DNA from: Bradyrhizobium oligotrophicum S58
GTDB taxonomy: Bacteria > Pseudomonadota > Alphaproteobacteria > Rhizobiales > Xanthobacteraceae
Assembly: GCF_000344805.1 (NCBI RefSeq)
Contig: NC_020453.1
Span: 5,179,001 to 5,243,000 of the forward strand
Reading direction: 5' to 3'
Length of the DNA stretch: 64,000 nucleotides
Part shown: positions 26,476-34,427 of the stretch, one piece after another
How positions within the stretch are numbered: position 1 is the first letter of the stretch
Layout: each line of letters starts with the position of its first letter
The notes under the pieces: model-generated
What the model was told of the DNA's origin: nothing
Seen by the model: only the letters and a program-made list of their open reading frames with translations
The model's database searches: none
Position numbers and translations under genes: made by a program

Positions 26476-27900
26476 ATGAGCCGTTTTCCAGAACGACACA
26501 TGATCATCGTCGGCGGCGGAGCCTCCGGTGTTCTCTTGGCCTATCAGCTGCTGCAGCACCCCGACTCGGATGTCCGGGTCACCCTGATCGAGAAGCGTTC
26601 GGAGATCGGCCGCGGGCTTGCCTATCACACCGGCAATGCCGATCACCTTCTCAACGTGCGTGCCGCCAACATGAGCGCGCTGCCTGACGATCCCGACCAT
26701 TTCTGGCGCTGGCTGTCGACGCAGGAGCATGGCGAGCGGCTTTGTCCAGATCCCTTCTGCTTCGTGCCGCGCCGCGTCTATGGCGACTACATCGCCAGCT
26801 TGATCGCACCGCATCTCGCCGAGGCGGACGGCGCGCGGCGCCTCACCATCATCCGCGGGGAATGCGTCGCCGTCAGCGAGGGCCGCAGCGGCGTGACCGT
26901 CAGCCTGGCCGACGGCACACGCCAGCTCGGTGATGTCGCCGTGCTCGCCACCGGGCACGACGCTGCAATCCCGCGCTCGGCCTGGCATGCCGACCCCTGG
27001 ATCTCGCCCTCCGTTCCCGGGTTCAGCCAGGATGCGACGGTGCTGATCCTGGGCACCGGCCTGACGATGGCGGACTACGTGCTGTCGCTGCTGCGCGCAG
27101 GCCATCGCGGTCCGATCGTCGCGATGTCGCGACGCGGCCTGATGGCGAGGGGGCATCGGCGCATCAGTCCCTGCAAAATCAGCGAGGACGAGGTTCCGTT
27201 TGGCGCCAAAGGCAGCACGCTGTTGCACTGGTTCCGTCAGCGCATTGCCGCTCATATCGCGGAAGGCGGCGACTGGCGTGGTGTCATTGACGCCGTCAGG
27301 CCGTTCAGTCACCGTCTGTGGCACGAATTGCCGCAGGCGTCCAAGCGCGCCTTCCTGGAGCATGCGCGGGCGTGGTGGGATGTCCATCGGCATCGGATGG
27401 CGCCGGAGGTCGAGGAGCGCGTCGCAAGAGCAATCGCGGACGGGCAGTTGCGCATTGCGGCGGCAAAGCTGGTCAAGATCGCCGGCGGTACCATTGGCGG
27501 ACGGGCGCATTATCGCCGTCGTGGCCGCAGCGAGATCGAAACCTTGGAGGTCAGTGCGGTGATCGACTGCACGGGGATCGTCAGGGATCCCCGGGCCACC
27601 GCCAATCCGGCCGTCCGCAGCCTGTTCGACCAGGGGCTGGCGCGCTGCGATCCGCTGCGGATCGGCATCGAGGTCACGGCCGATTGCGCCGTCGTCGGCG
27701 CCGACGGTGCCCCCTCGCAACGCCTGTTCGCGATCGGCCCGCTGACCCGCGCTGCGTTCTGGGAAATCATGGCGATCCCCGATATCCGCAGCCAATGCGC
27801 CGCGCTCGCCGGCAAGCTGCTACAGGGCCGGCCGATCGTGGTGCCGGCGCTGGATGCGCCGGCCCTCGCGGCGGCTCCGGATCACCAGGCTGCGATGTAG
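26476..27900 (+). CDS. FAD/NAD(P)-binding protein (PF13454 type)
   Basis: A 474-residue protein with AAAAGG about 8 bases before its ATG. The dinucleotide-binding motif IIVGGGASGVLLAYQLL is at residues 9-25, followed by LIEKRSEIGRGLAYHT and LLNVRAANMSALPDDPDHFWRWL, the pattern of the FAD/NAD(P)-binding family that resembles YdhS. A second Rossmann motif ILGTGLTMADYVLSLL lies near 195 and ends the central domain. Redox substrate unknown. It stands alone. Its last 19 bases overlap the 3' end of the convergent metQ remnant. Confidence 0.85.
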   Translation: MSRFPERHMIIVGGGASGVLLAYQLLQHPDSDVRVTLIEKRSEIGRGLAYHTGNADHLLNVRAANMSALPDDPDHFWRWLSTQEHGERLCPDPFCFVPRRVYGDYIASLIAPHLAEADGARRLTIIRGECVAVSEGRSGVTVSLADGTRQLGDVAVLATGHDAAIPRSAWHADPWISPSVPGFSQDATVLILGTGLTMADYVLSLLRAGHRGPIVAMSRRGLMARGHRRISPCKISEDEVPFGAKGSTLLHWFRQRIAAHIAEGGDWRGVIDAVRPFSHRLWHELPQASKRAFLEHARAWWDVHRHRMAPEVEERVARAIADGQLRIAAAKLVKIAGGTIGGRAHYRRRGRSEIETLEVSAVIDCTGIVRDPRATANPAVRSLFDQGLARCDPLRIGIEVTADCAVVGADGAPSQRLFAIGPLTRAAFWEIMAIPDIRSQCAALAGKLLQGRPIVVPALDAPALAAAPDHQAAM

Positions 27901-28199
27901 GTGCCCTTGAAGCGGGTCTGCAGGAACGCCTTGACCGGCTCGGACTGATAGGCCTCGATCAATTGCCTGACCCAGGCCTTGTCTTTGTCCTCCTCGCGCA
28001 CCGCAGGGATGTTGAGCCACGGCCCTTCGGCATTCTCGCGTGCGATCGCATCCTTGGCCGGATTGAGCCCGGCCTGGACAGCGTAGTTGTTGTTGATCGC
28101 GACCAGGGCGACGTCTGCGAGCGCGCGCGGCAGCTGGGCCGCATCGAGCTCGACGAAGCGCAGCTTCTTCGGATTGTCGGAATCGACACCGGGGGACAC
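27882..28199 (-). pseudogene. metQ: Remnant of metQ (methionine-binding lipoprotein), C-terminal third only
   Basis: About 100 residues match the C-terminal part of MetQ/NlpA-type binding proteins: NPKKLRFVELDAAQLPRAL, VALVAINNNYAVQAGLNPAKDAI, NIPAVREEDKDKAWV and a terminal FKGTYIAAW. MetQ proteins are near 270 residues with a lipoprotein signal; both the signal and the first two thirds are absent. Upstream of residue 1 the frame has only a GTG and no ribosome site, and at 28203 the sequence becomes half of a family 3 palindrome. No metN or metI genes are nearby. This reads as a deletion remnant. Confidence 0.85.
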
Positions 28200-28202
28200 C
28201 GT

Positions 28203-28233
28203 CCCGCATGTCGCTTGCGCTCATGCGGGCTAC
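28203..28233. repeat. Half of a family 3 palindromic element at the metQ break
   Basis: CCCGCATGTCGCTTGCGC followed by TCATGCGGGCTAC is a right half of family 3. It sits immediately beyond the last MetQ-like codon and 14 bases before the stop codon of the next gene. Confidence 0.7.
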
Positions 28234-28246
28234 GATGGCTACGACC

Positions 28247-29092
28247 TCATTCGCGATGAAACACCAGCGTCCGCAGCTCGATGCTCTCGCGCGGCGGCGC
28301 ATCAGCCGGCGTCGTCGGATCGACGAAAGCTGTATGCGGCCCAAAGCGCGTGCGCCCGTCGGTCGCCGAATCGTAGCATTTCAGCAGCAGCGCCTCGTCG
28401 GCGGTCATCTCCGGGAAATAGAACCAGCGATGCGCCGGGTTGTAGGTCACCGAATAGGTCTCCCCTTTTCGGTTAGGATAGATCAGGTCGGAGGCGACGA
28501 GATCATCTGGCGCGACGGTCGTCCCGTCGCACATCGCGAGCGGCGTATCGCGCAACGGTCCGATGATCGGCCGCCACAGATTGATCACCTGCACCCGTCC
28601 GCGCAACAGATCCTCCGCCTCGGCGCCGAGATGCTCGCGCACCCGGTTGGCGCCCGATGCCGCCGTCTGGTCCACGTGCACGCGCGTCGCCGGCTGGCGT
28701 GGCCCGCCATCACGAATATCCGCGGCCCCGGCCACGCGCTTGCGGACGGTGTGATCGAAGATGACGACGCGATCGGCGCGCAGGGTCGCGCGAATGAACG
28801 CCTCGGCCGCCGGGTAGTAGACGCTGCGGATTTCCTTCTCGCTCGTGAAGTCGCGCACGAATGTCGGGTGACGCACCAAGGCAAACCCCTCGCGATCGAG
28901 CGAGAACGATGGCGCGATCGGCCGGCCGTTGAACACCGGCACCTGGCGCGGCTCCGGCAGCGCCGTGGTTTTCGGCTCACCGGGCGGCGGATCGAACGCA
29001 TAGGTGCGCGGCTTGGCCGAGGTCGGCGCCAGGTAGTTCAGCTCGGCGAGAACGAACGGCAGCGATTCGATTTTTCTCTCGACCAGGCTCAT
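28247..29092 (-). CDS. CmcJ/NvfI-family oxidoreductase (putative Fe(II)-dependent)
   Basis: A 281-residue cytoplasmic protein; AGGAG lies 6 bases before ATG 29092. It resembles the family that includes cephamycin 7-alpha-methoxylation protein CmcJ and fungal NvfI/asqJ-neighbour enzymes: YYPAAEAFIRATLRADRVVIFDHTVRKR, ATRVHVDQTAASG, INLWRPIIGPLRDTPLAMCDG and a C-terminal FGPHTAFVDP. The His-x-Asp in RVHVDQT and the later His in FGPHTAF could form an iron-binding facial triad. Related proteins occur singly in many soil bacteria. Substrate unknown; no biosynthetic cluster surrounds it. Confidence 0.78.
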   Translation of the reverse strand: MSLVERKIESLPFVLAELNYLAPTSAKPRTYAFDPPPGEPKTTALPEPRQVPVFNGRPIAPSFSLDREGFALVRHPTFVRDFTSEKEIRSVYYPAAEAFIRATLRADRVVIFDHTVRKRVAGAADIRDGGPRQPATRVHVDQTAASGANRVREHLGAEAEDLLRGRVQVINLWRPIIGPLRDTPLAMCDGTTVAPDDLVASDLIYPNRKGETYSVTYNPAHRWFYFPEMTADEALLLKCYDSATDGRTRFGPHTAFVDPTTPADAPPRESIELRTLVFHRE

Positions 29093-29277
29093 GGAGGTCT
29101 CCTGACATTTTTCATGCGATTGCATGTATCTTGGTCCGCCCGGAGGACAGCGGCAAGCTGGCCTCGAAAATAGCAACGCCCTGCTCTCCGCGGCCCTGCA
29201 GCTAGCATCGCTTGTCGTGCAGGGCCCGGGCGGTGGACGATTTATGCTTCTTGCAACGCGCGACTCCACAGCCGCAC

Positions 29278-29472
29278 TCAGCCGCGGCGGATACGTCCCC
29301 TGGAGGTGACGAGTGCGCGGACCGCGCGTTCGGCTTCGCGCGCGGATGCAAAAGACTGCCCCTCCAGGCTGTCGAAGGCGCGTTCGGACGAGAAGAAGCT
29401 GAAGCCGCGCTCATCGCCCGTGACGATGCCGGCGGTGCGATTGTGGACCTCGATGACGAAGGCTGTCGACAT
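29278..29472 (-). CDS. Small hypothetical protein, 64 residues
   Basis: The product (MSTAFVIEVHNRTAGIV start) has a beta-type N-terminus, a GFSFFSSERAFDSLEGQSF middle and a helical AREAERAVRALV end. The pattern, with a compact globular look and normal codon use, is typical of small conserved rhizobial hypotheticals. No strong ribosome site is visible. No membrane segment or signal. Function unknown; it could be a chance frame. Confidence 0.5.
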   Translation of the reverse strand: MSTAFVIEVHNRTAGIVTGDERGFSFFSSERAFDSLEGQSFASAREAERAVRALVTSRGRIRRG

Positions 29473-30046
29473 GGCTGTTCGTTCGCCGCCTGCGCAGCGG
29501 CGCTCCTGTCTGATCTGCAGATTTTGGTAAAGGTGTCGCGTTCGGCTGCAGCGATCAGCAACAGGCCCCGGTCGCCGCGGAGAAGCAGCGTCCGGCGAGG
29601 CGCTTGCGCACCAGGCGGAGGGCTGCGGTTCTCGTACTCATCTGGCGATCCGTGGTTGAGCAATGACGGCGGTGACTATCCGCGCAGGACATCGCCAGGT
29701 CAATGAAATGGAACTTCAAAGATCCGCAGATCGCGCCAGATTTGTTTCGCGGGGCGCTCACCGAAACAAACGAGCTGCTGTGGAGCCACATATGAGGAAA
29801 GCACGAGAGAATTGCACCAACGCGAAAGCCGGGCCGGCCACGCAGGCGCATTGCGGGCCCCCGGGCTTAGAGCCGCCACACGACGCCGAATGTGCTGCCG
29901 CCATCGCTGCTGAACATCACGGCGCAAATCGTCAGTGGCGCGAAGATACGACGAGCAGCCCGAACGAAAGGCGGACAATATTCCGGCTGAGCCGGAGTAC
30001 TCTTGCCGAACAGACCAAAAGAGGTCTCGCAAGTGCCTGAAATCGC
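29473..30046. other. Intergenic region, no gene seen
   Basis: About 570 bases between a small hypothetical gene and tRNA-Gly. Several open frames exist on both strands but none has a ribosome site together with a credible product. The region 29560-29990 has mixed composition without palindromic repeats. Confidence 0.45.
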
Positions 30047-30120
30047 TGGAGCGGGTGAAGGGAATCGAACCCTCGTATTCAGCTTGGAAGGCTGCTGCTC
30101 TACCATTGAGCTACACCCGC
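30047..30120 (-). tRNA. tRNA-Gly (anticodon TCC)
   Basis: Read on the reverse strand: acceptor GCGGGTG, D-arm with AGCTCAATGGTAGAGC, anticodon stem GCAGCCTTCCAAGCTG-like with loop CTTCCAA, T-arm GAGGGTTCGATTCCCTTC, acceptor CACCCGC, discriminator T and an encoded CCA (30047-30049). All arms pair. Confidence 0.97.
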
Positions 30121-30310
30121 ATCGCCGCGTTCCCTAACATGGTCCGCCGCGGGTCTCAACCTCTTCGGAAGGGGCTGAGACCGGGGATGCGGCTCCCGCT
30201 GGACAGCCGGCGAATCGACGCCCGACGACCTCGAGACTGCAACGCAGCACGCGGTTGCGGTGCATCAGGTTCCGTATTCGGCCCCCCTACCGTCCGGGCC
30301 CAAGCGGCCC

Positions 30311-30316
30311 TATATT
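30311..30316 (+). promoter_or_regulatory. Likely -10 element of rreB
   Basis: TATATT in an otherwise GC-rich stretch, 19 bases before the extended ribosome site. A poor -35 lies upstream (TACCGTC region). The transcript start is expected near 30322. Confidence 0.5.
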
Positions 30317-30334
30317 GGCTTCTCCATCAACAAC

Positions 30335-30351
30335 GAAAGGAGGTGATCCAG
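30335..30351 (+). promoter_or_regulatory. 17-base extended Shine-Dalgarno sequence of rreB
   Basis: GAAAGGAGGTGATCCAG is the exact complement of the 3' tail of alphaproteobacterial 16S rRNA. Its final G is the first base of the GTG start codon. Normal sites pair over 4-7 bases. Extended pairing of this kind is known to hold the mRNA on the 30S subunit and to reduce translation in Bradyrhizobium. Confidence 0.9.
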
Positions 30352-30395
30352 TGTCTTTCACCAAGCGCTGTCACCTCGCTGGGATCGCCCGCTGA
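30351..30395 (+). CDS. rreB: rreB, 14-residue ribosome-regulated peptide
   Basis: GTG start, then SFTKRCHLAGIAR and TGA: 14 codons. Length, GTG start and the 17-base ribosome site agree with rreB (ribosome-regulated expression in Bradyrhizobiaceae), described in B. japonicum. There the small mRNA sediments with 30S subunits and is weakly translated; the peptide is unstructured. A strong terminator at 30510-30540 closes the transcript. Identification rests on memory of the published description, not on alignment. Confidence 0.82.
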   Translation: MSFTKRCHLAGIAR

Positions 30396-30509
30396 GCGGC
30401 TCTTTGATGAGCGACGTTCGATGAGCGCGTGATCCGTCAGCGGATCGCGCCATCACGGCTTGGCAACGGGGCGGTCTCGGCCCTGGACCAGCGAGTTCAA
30501 GATCGAAGA

Positions 30510-30540
30510 CGCGGCGGGTCTGATGGCCCGCCGCGTTTTT
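30510..30540 (+). terminator. Rho-independent terminator of rreB mRNA
   Basis: Perfect 9-base stem CGCGGCGGG / CCCGCCGCG with an 8-base loop followed by TTTTT. Confidence 0.9.
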
Positions 30541-30577
30541 GTCGCCTACCGTCTCCAGAGGTTCTCAAGAGGGGTTC

Positions 30578-31180
30578 TCAAGTCGGGTCGTCAGCGGCTT
30601 TTTCCGGTTCCGCACGCACGAAGCGCCGGGCCACCAGGCCGCCGAAGCCGAGCATCCAGAAATATTGCACGTACTCCGGGGCCAAGGCTGCGATCGCGAT
30701 GCCCGGAACGAACACGATGACAGGGAAGACCGCTCCGACGATCTCGGCATGGCGGCCGCCCCTGATCGCGAGCCACCACAGCCCGGCGTTCAGCGACGCG
30801 ATCGCCGTCAGGTGCAGGCCGTAGAGCACGGCGACGGCGCTCGAGAGCCGGTAGTTGCCGTAGAGCCCGTTGGTGACCGGCAGCAACACGATCGACAACA
30901 GGAAGAACAGGTTGAGAATCACGACGCCCCGGCTGCAGAGCGGTTGCCGCGCCAGCCGGCGGTGATGGCTGATCCAGAACACCCCGGCGATGATGAAGCT
31001 GAGGACCAGTCCGGCAAGGCGGCCCGAATAAGTGTGGACGAGGTCCAACCAGCCCGGCATCTGCGCGAAATTGGGCTTCGGCAGATCATAGGCCAGCAGC
31101 GTCATCGCCACACCGAAGATGGTGTTGGAAAGTGACTCCAGCCGGCGCATCTCGAACAGGTCGGATTCAGGCTCGGTCAT
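30578..31180 (-). CDS. TMEM175-family (DUF1211) membrane protein
   Basis: A 200-residue membrane protein with six likely segments. The first carries RRLESLSNTIFGVAMTLLAYDLP, the variant of the RxxxFSDxVFAIAxTLL signature that lines the pore of bacterial TMEM175 potassium channels. Segments follow at GLVLSFIIAGVFWISHHR, VILNLFFLLSIVLLPVTN, AVAVLYGLHLTAIASLNAGLW, AEIVGAVFPVIVFVPGIAIAAL and YFWMLGFGGLVARRF. The Phe-Ser-Asp of the signature is Leu-Ser-Asn here, so conduction properties may differ. It stands alone. Confidence 0.82.
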   Translation of the reverse strand: MTEPESDLFEMRRLESLSNTIFGVAMTLLAYDLPKPNFAQMPGWLDLVHTYSGRLAGLVLSFIIAGVFWISHHRRLARQPLCSRGVVILNLFFLLSIVLLPVTNGLYGNYRLSSAVAVLYGLHLTAIASLNAGLWWLAIRGGRHAEIVGAVFPVIVFVPGIAIAALAPEYVQYFWMLGFGGLVARRFVRAEPEKAADDPT

Positions 31181-31332
31181 TTCGGATCGAAGGGGGCGGC
31201 ACGCATGCGGGTGAATGTCGGTTCCGCACTATAGCAGGTCTCGGACATCATTGTCTGGTCCGCGCGGCGACGGCGCTCTGCGCGCCGCCGTCACACAAGC
31301 CGATGTTGACGTCGACCGCGTCGATTCCAACC

Positions 31333-32274
31333 TCACCGGCAGGAATAGGTATGGCCGTCGAAGCCGCGATAGCTGCGCGTGGTGGGATTGTAGCTGCGAA
31401 ACTGGACACAGGCGGGCATGCCGGCGGTGCGCAGCCGCGGCCTGTCCTCGGACTGCGACCGGGCCGCCACCGGGGTCGCGACGGCTGCAGGCTTCGCCAT
31501 CACGATCATCGATTTGATCGCCGAGATGGCCGAGGGCCTGGCGTCCTTGCCGGCGGCTTTCGGCGCCTCGGTCTGCCCCGCCTTGGGCGCCGGGTCCTTG
31601 ACGGCAACGACCACGGTCTTGCCGGAGACGAGCTTGCCGGATGACGGCTTGCTCGGCGCCGTGCTCATAGCGGTCCTGCTCGACGCCGCGTTGCCCGCCC
31701 CCTTGTCGCCGGACATCGTCTTGGTCTTGCCGGATGCGCCATTGGTGGAAGCTTTGGTCGAAGCCGGCTTCTTCAGGCTCGTGGCGGCCGCGGCGGGATC
31801 GAGGGAGACGGCCTTGTGAGCCGCCTCAGGCTTGTCGGCAGCCGCCGCAGGCTTCGGCTCGGCGGGTGCTGGCGTGACTGCCGCCGTCTCGCTCGCTGCC
31901 GGCTTGGCGTCAGCGGCCGCCGGCTTATCGGCGGCGGCAGACTGGCTCGGCACGGCCGGCCTCGCGTCCGTCGACGCGGTTCTGTCCTCGGCAGTTGCGG
32001 GGTCGTCGGCTGCGACCGGAGCCTCGGCCGGCTTCTTGATCAGCTTCTTGCAGTCGAGCGGAAACACCAGCTCGCCGGACGCGGTGAGCCCGATCGGCTC
32101 GCATCCGCCGAACGGCCCGCCCTCCTTGCCGATCTCCTTGGTCACCTCGCCTGTCGATGGCGGCGCGCCGCCAGGCTCTGCGCTGCGCGCAAGCGGGACG
32201 CCGACCGCAACCTGAAATAGAAAAATGCCGCACAATAAACCGGCATGGCCGGCCTTCCGCCCCAATGTACGCAT
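31333..32274 (-). CDS. Secreted Ala/Lys/Pro-rich protein with C-terminal BA14K-like motif
   Basis: I choose ATG 32274 (313 residues) so that the signal peptide MRTLGRKAGHAGLLCGIFLF...ARSAEP starts the protein; the frame runs back to 32328. A small Cys-containing domain (GGCEPIGLTASGELVFPLDCKKLI) is followed by about 180 residues of Ala/Pro/Lys/Thr low complexity, likely disordered. The last 25 residues, CVQFRSYNPTTRSYRGFDGHTYSCR, match the short motif of the BA14K family of rhizobial and Brucella surface proteins. Inference: envelope-associated. Confidence 0.75.
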   Translation of the reverse strand: MRTLGRKAGHAGLLCGIFLFQVAVGVPLARSAEPGGAPPSTGEVTKEIGKEGGPFGGCEPIGLTASGELVFPLDCKKLIKKPAEAPVAADDPATAEDRTASTDARPAVPSQSAAADKPAAADAKPAASETAAVTPAPAEPKPAAAADKPEAAHKAVSLDPAAAATSLKKPASTKASTNGASGKTKTMSGDKGAGNAASSRTAMSTAPSKPSSGKLVSGKTVVVAVKDPAPKAGQTEAPKAAGKDARPSAISAIKSMIVMAKPAAVATPVAARSQSEDRPRLRTAGMPACVQFRSYNPTTRSYRGFDGHTYSCR

Positions 32275-32515
32275 GACACGCTCGCTCGACGCACAAACTT
32301 CCGCAAGGCCATCACGCCATTGAGGCAAGTCTGTGAAGGCAAGCCGCGGACTCCTGCCGGGATGTCAATTCGATGGCATTGTGACATGTCTGCACGGGCA
32401 GCCGCGCCGCAGGAATCCCTCAATACGGTTGCAATCGGAGCCTACCAGGGGTGCCTCGCGCGCGGTGACGACCAGGAATTGACGGCCGCCGCTTCCGAGC
32501 GTCCGGACGGTTCTC

Positions 32516-34411
32516 TTGCGTTCAACCGATCATCGCCCCGACATCGACTGCCTGCGCGCCTTCGCCGTCCTGTCGGTGATCGCGTTTCACTACGACGTCT
32601 CGCCGTTCCGCAGCGGCTATGTCGGCGTCGACATGTTCTTCGTCATCTCGGGCTTCCTGATCACGCGGATCATTCATGCCGAGGTCCGGGACGGGACGTT
32701 CTCGTTTGCGGCGTTCTACCAGCACCGCGCCCGCCGGATCCTGCCCGCGGCGCTCGCCATGCTTGGCGTCACCCTGCTCGGCGCCAGCGTGATCCTGCTG
32801 CCGCGGGATACGGTGTCGGTGGCGCAGCAGGCGCTGGCCATGCTCGCCTTCTGCTCCAACATCCTGCTTTGGTCGCAGCAGGGGTATTTCGACGCCGCCG
32901 CCATCACCAAGCCGCTGCTGCACACCTGGTCGCTCGGTGTCGAGGAGCAGTACTATGTCCTGTTTCCCGTCCTCGCGCTGGCGGTCTTCAGGCTGAGGCG
33001 CCCGCTGATGCTCGCGAGCCTTGCAACCATCTGCGCGCTCTCGTTGCTGCTCTGCGTGATCCAGACCAGGACCCAGCCGGGCGCCGCGTTCTATCTGCTG
33101 CCGGCGCGCGCCTGGCAGCTCATGCTCGGCGCGCTGCTTGCCGTGGAGGCCCTGCCGGCCCTGCGCAGCGAATGGCTCAAGGTCGGCGTGGCCGCGCTGG
33201 GGTGGATCGCGCTCGGCGCCTCGGTCAACATCTACTCGCCGCACACGCCCTACCCCGGTGTTGCGGCGCTCCTGCCCTGCCTCGGCACCGCCGCCGTGAT
33301 CTGGGCCAACCCGGCCCCGAGCAAGGCCGTGCTCACAATGGCGCGGCCGATGATCGTGGTCGGGCTGTGGTCCTACTCGCTCTATCTCTGGCACTGGCCG
33401 GTCGTCTCGTTCGCCACCGCCATCTGGGGACCGCCGAGCTCGGGCACGGACAAGCTCGCATTGCTCGGCGCCTGCACGACATTGGCGCTGACGAGCTTCT
33501 ATCTCATCGAGCAGCCGGGCCGCCGTGCCGCGTGGCCGATCACGGCGCGTGCGCTGGCGGCGACGGGCGCGGCCGCGCTCGCGGCCAGCGCGATCGTGAT
33601 CTGGTCGTCCGGCTTTCCCGCACGGTTGTCGCCGCAGCAGCAGGCCCTGGCCGGCTTCCTCAGCTACGACCACACCAGCATCTATGAGGATGGCACCTGC
33701 TTCCTGAGCCCGGGCCAGACATTCGAGGCGTTGCAGCCCGCCTGCCTCGCGCGGGGCCGGCGTGCCACCGTCCTGCTGTGGGGCGACAGCCACGCCGCGC
33801 ATCTCGCTTACGGGCTGAAACGCGCTCTGCCGCAGGCCACGCTGCTGCGCGCGACGATGGCGCAATGCGCGCCTTACCAGGAACCGGGCCAGTCGGCCGC
33901 CTGCACCGACTACAATGGCCGGCTGCCCGGGCTGGTGCGCGATCTCGCCCCCGACACCGTGATCCTTTCGGGCAATTGGACGCGCACCGCGATGGCGCCG
34001 GCCGCGCGCGCGAGCCTGCTCGCCACGATCAGGAGCATTTCCGATGCCGGCAGCAAAGTCCTCGTGGTCGGACCGAGCCCGCAATTCGACCGGCCGTTGC
34101 CGCACCTCCTGATCGCGGCGCAACGCTTCGGCGTGGGCGCCGATGGCCACGTGCCTGAGCTGATCGGCGAGGTCGACGCCTTCCTGCGCGCGTTGCTGAA
34201 GGACGCGCCGCAGACGAACTACGTGTCGCTGCTCGCGCTGCTCTGTCCCGGCAAGGATTGCATGTTGCAGGCCTCCGACGGCGCCCCGATCGCCTGGGAC
34301 GACGGCCATTTCACGGCACAAGGATCGGAGCTCGCGGCAGCCCGCATCGTCGCCGCCGCACCGCGGCTTGCCGCTTCGCTCACGCGCGAAAGCGAAGCCG
34401 AAAACGAATAG
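32516..34411 (+). CDS. Membrane acyltransferase AT3 with C-terminal SGNH domain (OatA-like)
   Basis: A 631-residue protein from TTG 32516, the only plausible start before RPDIDCLRAFAVLSVIAFHYDV, the opening of acyltransferase-3 proteins. About ten membrane segments cover residues 10-370. Motifs seen are GYVGVDMFFVISGFLITRII, RRARRILPAA-like (YQHRARRILPAAL) and SLGVEEQYYVLFP. The C-terminal periplasmic SGNH domain has LLWGDSHAAHL (nucleophile Ser) and WDDGHFTAQG (catalytic Asp-x-x-His area). It likely O-acetylates a surface polysaccharide or peptidoglycan-linked sugar. It converges on a paralog 16 bases away. Confidence 0.9.
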   Translation: MRSTDHRPDIDCLRAFAVLSVIAFHYDVSPFRSGYVGVDMFFVISGFLITRIIHAEVRDGTFSFAAFYQHRARRILPAALAMLGVTLLGASVILLPRDTVSVAQQALAMLAFCSNILLWSQQGYFDAAAITKPLLHTWSLGVEEQYYVLFPVLALAVFRLRRPLMLASLATICALSLLLCVIQTRTQPGAAFYLLPARAWQLMLGALLAVEALPALRSEWLKVGVAALGWIALGASVNIYSPHTPYPGVAALLPCLGTAAVIWANPAPSKAVLTMARPMIVVGLWSYSLYLWHWPVVSFATAIWGPPSSGTDKLALLGACTTLALTSFYLIEQPGRRAAWPITARALAATGAAALAASAIVIWSSGFPARLSPQQQALAGFLSYDHTSIYEDGTCFLSPGQTFEALQPACLARGRRATVLLWGDSHAAHLAYGLKRALPQATLLRATMAQCAPYQEPGQSAACTDYNGRLPGLVRDLAPDTVILSGNWTRTAMAPAARASLLATIRSISDAGSKVLVVGPSPQFDRPLPHLLIAAQRFGVGADGHVPELIGEVDAFLRALLKDAPQTNYVSLLALLCPGKDCMLQASDGAPIAWDDGHFTAQGSELAAARIVAAAPRLAASLTRESEAENE

Positions 34412-34427
34412 CGACAAGCATGCTCGA

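Noticed and set aside
25979..26479. A 166-codon forward frame before the FAD protein
   Set aside because: No ribosome site and composition of intergenic DNA; it also ends inside the next gene's start.
30047..30120. tRNA-Gly as an attachment site for an integrated element
   Set aside because: No integrase gene or direct repeat of the tRNA 3' end was seen nearby.
32143..32423. Reverse-strand 93-codon frame upstream of the BA14K-like gene
   Set aside because: Overlaps the signal-peptide region of that gene in another frame and has no ribosome site.
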